From an uncultured Lewinella sp. (GTDB lineage: Bacteria; Bacteroidota; Bacteroidia; Chitinophagales; Saprospiraceae), in the NCBI GenBank assembly GCA_938021455.1, contig CALIGP010000138.1, forward strand, positions 1-8,932: a stretch of DNA of 8,932 nucleotides, given 5' to 3'. Positions within the stretch are counted from its first letter, which is position 1; each line of letters starts with the position of its first letter. Under the pieces are notes generated by a model, which worked only from the letters and a program-made list of their open reading frames with translations, ran no database searches and had not been told where the DNA came from. The position numbers and the translations under genes were made by a program. Of the stretch, positions 5,407-8,932 are shown one piece after another.

Positions 5407-8400
5407 TTAGACCCGAGAAGTCGCTACCTCAAAATGCACTTCTGTTGTAAGCCCGCCATCATTCTCTTCGGTGAGGGTACCCCCCAATTGACGGGTAAGC
5501 AAATCAACGAGGCGGCTTCCGAATCCCGTACCTGAAGCACTGGCGGTAAAGTCCTTTCCCTGCCCGTTGTCCTTTACCATTAGGTGATAAGCACGGCCCT
5601 TCTCCTTGCTTAAAGAAACTTCCACTGCACCTGCGGTTGCGCCCCCTGCTGAGCTTGCCGAAGTACCCGCAAAAGCGTACTTAATGGCATTCGTCAGCAG
5701 CTCATTGACGATGAGCCCAAGCGGCACCGCCGTATCGACGTCCAGTTCCAGTGGGTCCATCTCTACCGCTATCTCAATATGGTCTCCGGTTTCGTAGGAC
5801 TCCAACAGGCTTTCAGCCAGCTGATTGAAATAGTCTTTCATCTCAATGGCCGCTAGGTTTTCGCCCTGATACAACTTCTGGTGCAACAGCCCCATACTCT
5901 GCACCCGGCTCTGGCCGGCCTGCATCGCGTCGCGCGCTTCCGAATCGGTAAGGCCTGCCGACTGTAACTCCAGCAAGCTGGAGACTACCTCGAGGTTGTT
6001 CTTCACCCGGTGGTGAATCTCCTTGAGTAGCAACTCATTTTGGTCGTTCTTTTTCTTAATCTCATCGCGTTGTTCTTTAATCACTTCGGCCTCTTGTAGC
6101 GCCAGGGCTTCCGCCTGCCGGCGAAGTTGGTATTGCAAATATTGGCGGATAGCCAGTGCCAGCAAACCCAAACCAAGGAGTGCCGCCCACCAGCTGAAGT
6201 ACCAGGGTGGGGATACTTTAATTTCGGCGGGAACGGTGTTTTCGACCCAGCCGCCATCGTCCGTTTGGGACCGTACGCGAAACTGGTAGGTTTTCGGGAA
6301 CAGGTAGGCGGGAAGGTTGGTGTAACGCAGCGTAGCGTCCTTAGTGGTTTCCGACCAGTCTTCGTCGTAGCCTTCGAGTTTGGTTTGGTAGACCTTTTTT
6401 GCTTCCCGGTAATCGAGGGCCGCAAAGCTGAGCGCAACTTCGTTTTTGCCCCAACTATTCTCTTTGAAGTCTTGCTGACGGACGTAGACGGGGAAGCTGT
6501 CAACAAAAATTTTCGCCAGTTCCGGGCGGTAAGCCGCCAGGCCATTGGAGGTTGCGTAATAAATGGTCCCCTCAGGATCAACCGTAATGCACTGCGGAGA
6601 GAAACCGGTGTTGCCGCGCAGGCCATTCTCTTCGGTGATCATTCGAACGAGGCGGTAATTATCAGCATCAATTTCCCAGATACCGTTAGTGGAAGCAACC
6701 CATATACGATTACGGGCGGGGTCATGGGCGAAATCTTTCGGTTGGCAATCTTCGCATGACATGGGAATGAATGCTTTAGTCTCCAGAGTTTCGAGATCGA
6801 GGACGAGGGTACCAGTTTCCACACCGAGCCAGAGCTCGTCCTGTATAGTAGCCATACTATATACGGAGGAAAAAGTCGCGGTATCGTAATGCAGCTCAAC
6901 TTTTTCAAAGATGTTAGAATCAAGGCTTTCGTAGTACCTCCCCTCTCTTAAGGTTTTTACGTTTTCGTGTAACCGTTCATAATACTCATAAGTAAAAGGC
7001 TCCGTTGAACGAAGCAGCGTACTGGCGGGGCTGGCGATGAGGAGATGCTCCTTTTTATCCTGGCTGATGAAGGTGATGGCATCTCCCTGGTACCCCGTAT
7101 AATCAGGGAGCCATAGCCAGGGTTTGTCCTCCGTCAAGACCTGGCCTATCGCACCGTTCCCTCCCCAAAGACTAAGAACGGAAGAACCGCCCGCCTCCCG
7201 CCTTAATGGTAAAACGAAAGGTGAGTACATAAAATCAGAACTAACACCACTAGCGATAAAGTCCTGATCAAAGATGGTCAGAGCGCCTGGCCTAACCGAT
7301 TGGGGATGTACTAGATCGGGCGGGCTGAGATAATTGATTCCCTTAGCCTGCGTCGCCGCCCAAATGCGCCCCTCTGCATCGGCATCAATGCCAAGGATGG
7401 TTGGCAACAGCAGTCCTTGTTCTTTCCCTATCGCCTGCCATTCCCCTCCTTCGGAGCGGATGAAGAGGCCAGTGCTGGTCCCGATCAAAAGCCATTTACC
7501 TCCGGGGCCACCCATTCGAGCGACCATTACGGTTACGTTCTCTTCAAGCTTAGCCTCCGGGCCCATTGTTTTTATGCTTGGGCTGGCGAAAGCCCGGTAA
7601 TCTTTCGGCATACGGGCGAGCCCCGTAACGGTACCCAGCCAGATGTTTCCCCGCTGATCATCAAACAGAGACAGTATGGTTGGGACATTGAGTTCAGAAG
7701 CGGCCTTGTATTCTTTACGAATGGAGACCTTTTTACGGTCTATTTCTAAGACAACGTCCGGTCTGCTGAGCAGAAGGGTGGAGTCATCAACAAAGACGAG
7801 GGGGGCGTTATGAGCGTTAACACTTGAGATACCCTTACCAACAAGCGGAGTGTTCCCTAATCCTTCGGATGGGTAAGGGAAACGGACGAGGCTGATATAA
7901 TCACATACCCAAATCATATCTCCCTTAACCGTAATATCGCCGTAAGGAAGCACCTGGCCCTGCAGCGGCGTTTCCACAAAGTCTTCACCTGACTGATGAT
8001 GGATGGTGCTGCTGTACAGCACACTATCTCCCCGAAGGACAAAGAGCTCTTCGCCCTCTCCCAGTCCAAAATAGATGCTGTTACCCACTCTGGGGTCCGT
8101 AAAAAGGGTATCCAATTCTAACTGGTTAGAGGCAGTATAGGAATAGCGCAGTAGCGCTTCGCGGGTTGACATCCATATTTGTCCTGCCTCGTCAAGCGCT
8201 ACCTTAAGAACACGGTGCTGTAGGAGTTTGCCTCCTGGCAGAGAATCTGTAAAGCGAACGTCATTAGGTTCTATTCCTCCGGTAAAAGGCAGCGTTGATC
8301 GTAGTAGCGTTTGATTGTCAGCCCCTTTAGGAGCACCCATTAGCCAGATGTACCCTTTATCATCCTGGATGATATAATCTACGACACAGTTTACACCCTG

Positions 8401-8649
8401 CTCTTCTCCGTAAATAGTAATCGTTTCCCCGTCATAACGGCCAGCTCCCCTATTAAAAACAGTTCCCCAAAGGAAGCCTGCAAGATCTGTGAACGTAGGA
8501 TTAAAGCTTCCTTGAAAGACTTCTCCATCCGACAACTTAACCTCAACTTCTTCTGCCGGTAGCCATTGGCTCTTCAGACTGGCAAAATTGAGGACTAAGA
8601 GGACAAAAAGTAATCGTCTAAAGGAAAGAAAGTAAGTAGGTTGGATCAT
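5407..8649 (-). CDS. Periplasmic beta-propeller/Y_Y_Y sensor histidine kinase (HisKA_2 type)
   Basis: This is a membrane sensor kinase of 1080 residues. A signal peptide (about 1-27, RRLLFVLLVLNFASLKS) is followed by a periplasmic two-component-regulator propeller, with recurring blades such as DDKGYIW (96-102), DEAGQIW (153-159), DQRGNIWLGT (331-340) and DAEGRIW (424-430). A Y_Y_Y domain spans about 738-812 and a transmembrane helix about 817-834, followed by a cytoplasmic coiled coil to about 878. The HisKA_2 dimerisation domain has EIHHRVKNNLEVVSSLLELQ, with His880 the likely phosphorylated residue (His879 adjacent). The ATPase domain shows the N-box NELLTNAIKYAF (Asn982, Asn987), DNGQG (Asp1027) and GTGFG (1040-1044). 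All catalytic boxes look intact. There is no fused receiver or DNA-binding domain, so it must signal to a separate protein. The LytTR gene directly downstream is the obvious candidate but lacks a receiver. The ligand is unknown. The start is the ATG at 8649, directly before the signal peptide. Confidence 0.95.
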   Translation of the reverse strand: MIQPTYFLSFRRLLFVLLVLNFASLKSQWLPAEEVEVKLSDGEVFQGSFNPTFTDLAGFLWGTVFNRGAGRYDGETITIYGEEQGVNCVVDYIIQDDKGYIWLMGAPKGADNQTLLRSTLPFTGGIEPNDVRFTDSLPGGKLLQHRVLKVALDEAGQIWMSTREALLRYSYTASNQLELDTLFTDPRVGNSIYFGLGEGEELFVLRGDSVLYSSTIHHQSGEDFVETPLQGQVLPYGDITVKGDMIWVCDYISLVRFPYPSEGLGNTPLVGKGISSVNAHNAPLVFVDDSTLLLSRPDVVLEIDRKKVSIRKEYKAASELNVPTILSLFDDQRGNIWLGTVTGLARMPKDYRAFASPSIKTMGPEAKLEENVTVMVARMGGPGGKWLLIGTSTGLFIRSEGGEWQAIGKEQGLLLPTILGIDADAEGRIWAATQAKGINYLSPPDLVHPQSVRPGALTIFDQDFIASGVSSDFMYSPFVLPLRREAGGSSVLSLWGGNGAIGQVLTEDKPWLWLPDYTGYQGDAITFISQDKKEHLLIASPASTLLRSTEPFTYEYYERLHENVKTLREGRYYESLDSNIFEKVELHYDTATFSSVYSMATIQDELWLGVETGTLVLDLETLETKAFIPMSCEDCQPKDFAHDPARNRIWVASTNGIWEIDADNYRLVRMITEENGLRGNTGFSPQCITVDPEGTIYYATSNGLAAYRPELAKIFVDSFPVYVRQQDFKENSWGKNEVALSFAALDYREAKKVYQTKLEGYDEDWSETTKDATLRYTNLPAYLFPKTYQFRVRSQTDDGGWVENTVPAEIKVSPPWYFSWWAALLGLGLLALAIRQYLQYQLRRQAEALALQEAEVIKEQRDEIKKKNDQNELLLKEIHHRVKNNLEVVSSLLELQSAGLTDSEARDAMQAGQSRVQSMGLLHQKLYQGENLAAIEMKDYFNQLAESLLESYETGDHIEIAVEMDPLELDVDTAVPLGLIVNELLTNAIKYAFAGTSASSAGGATAGAVEVSLSKEKGRAYHLMVKDNGQGKDFTASASGTGFGSRLVDLLTRQLGGTLTEENDGGLTTEVHFEVATSRV

Positions 8650-8665
8650 TACTCTAATATGCTAA

Positions 8666-8694
8666 AAAAACAGGTAATAGCGAGAAAAACAGGT
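8666..8694. repeat. Short direct repeat in the kinase leader
   Basis: AAAAACAGGT occurs at 8666-8675 and again at 8685-8694, starts 19 bp apart, between the kinase start codon and the candidate LytTR site. On the minus strand it reads ACCTGTTTTT twice. It could be a regulator site or chance in AT-rich sequence. Confidence 0.4.
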
Positions 8695-8716
8695 GTTTAT
8701 ACTCGCTCTTTATTTG

Positions 8717-8746
8717 TTTCGGAAACTAAAATACTCCTTTCGGAAA
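8717..8746. promoter_or_regulatory. Candidate LytTR operator in the divergent kinase/exported-protein promoter region
   Basis: TTTCGGAAA occurs at 8717-8725 and at 8738-8746, starts exactly 21 bp apart with a 12-bp spacer. Each copy contains TTCGGAAA, the reverse complement of the TTTCCGAA core in the site at 5356-5386, with the same period. The pair lies 68 bp ahead of the kinase start codon and 95 bp ahead of the divergent gene at 8841, so one bound site could affect both. Function is inferred from geometry and from its recurrence next to the LytTR gene. Confidence 0.6.
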
Positions 8747-8840
8747 GAGTTTCTTTCCTAGCGCTGGGTAACCACTTAAACTTGAATCAAATAAGGATAG
8801 TAGCGATGCTTCGTCCTTGTTCGCTTAAAGTTTCTACGCT

Positions 8841-8932
8841 ATGCCCACTTCACTCCGTTCCACACTGCTTTTTGTTCTTATGCTTGCCTTCTGCGTCTGC
8901 GCCGCACAGGATGTTGAAGCGACCGTCAACCG
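8841..8932 (+). CDS. Exported protein of unknown function, N-terminal 30 residues only
   Basis: The ATG at 8841 opens a frame that runs off the right edge. The visible 30 residues begin MPTSLRSTLLFVLMLAF and look like a classical signal peptide: a short basic n-region with Arg6, a hydrophobic core, and a small-residue end CVCAA before Gln23-Asp24. Cleavage is likely after Ala22. The mature part starts DVEATVN, which is too short to assign a family. It is transcribed divergently from the sensor kinase and shares a 191-bp intergenic region holding the 21-bp-phased repeat pair, so it may be a target of the LytTR system. An ATG at 8806 in another frame gives a product without a signal peptide and is less convincing. 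Confidence 0.6.
   Translation, partial: MPTSLRSTLLFVLMLAFCVCAAQDVEATVN

Noticed and set aside
6081..6626. 181-codon open frame inside the kinase gene on the same strand
   Set aside because: A shifted reading of the kinase coding sequence; the kinase frame there encodes a clear Y_Y_Y domain and transmembrane helix.

Overview
The window looks like a chromosomal segment of a Bacteroidota bacterium, plausibly a Saprospiria/Lewinella-type marine or aquatic lineage (the rank below phylum is inference). Three things support this. The rplM promoter has the Bacteroidota -7 box TACCTTTG with a TTG -33 element. Purine-rich Shine-Dalgarno sequences are missing in front of the genes. The sensor kinase is a secreted-propeller/Y_Y_Y type that is abundant in this phylum. 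Almost everything is on the minus strand.

Layout from left to right. Positions 1-1200 (minus) hold the first 400 codons of a secreted M14 zinc carboxypeptidase, cut by the window edge. A non-coding stretch of about 440 bp follows, ending at the intrinsic terminator of the next unit. Positions 1693-4716 (minus) hold the translation operon rplM-rpsI-rpsB-tsf (L13, S9, S2, EF-Ts), read from a promoter near 4792-4823. Its three internal spacers are long for ribosomal genes (197, 152 and 167 bp), and each holds a conspicuous inverted repeat. One is built from a tandem octamer TTTTGGTC and one has the rpsB stop codon at its base. The L13 gene most likely starts at a GTG, and its short leader can form a hairpin.

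Positions 4917-8649 (minus) hold a signalling pair: a 1080-residue periplasmic beta-propeller/Y_Y_Y/HisKA_2-HATPase sensor kinase, then a small LytTR-only DNA-binding protein with no receiver domain. A divergent gene for an exported protein starts at 8841 (plus) and runs off the right edge.

The most interesting signal is a pair of matching direct-repeat sites. Each has two copies of TTTCCGAA (reverse complement TTCGGAAA) with a start-to-start spacing of exactly 21 bp. One site lies just upstream of the LytTR gene (5356-5386). The other lies in the divergent promoter region between the kinase and the exported-protein gene (8717-8746). Two repeats about two helical turns apart is the known geometry of LytTR-family operators. 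This suggests that the small LytTR protein controls its own synthesis, the kinase and the divergent secreted protein. That link is inference from sequence; the repeats and their phasing are seen directly.
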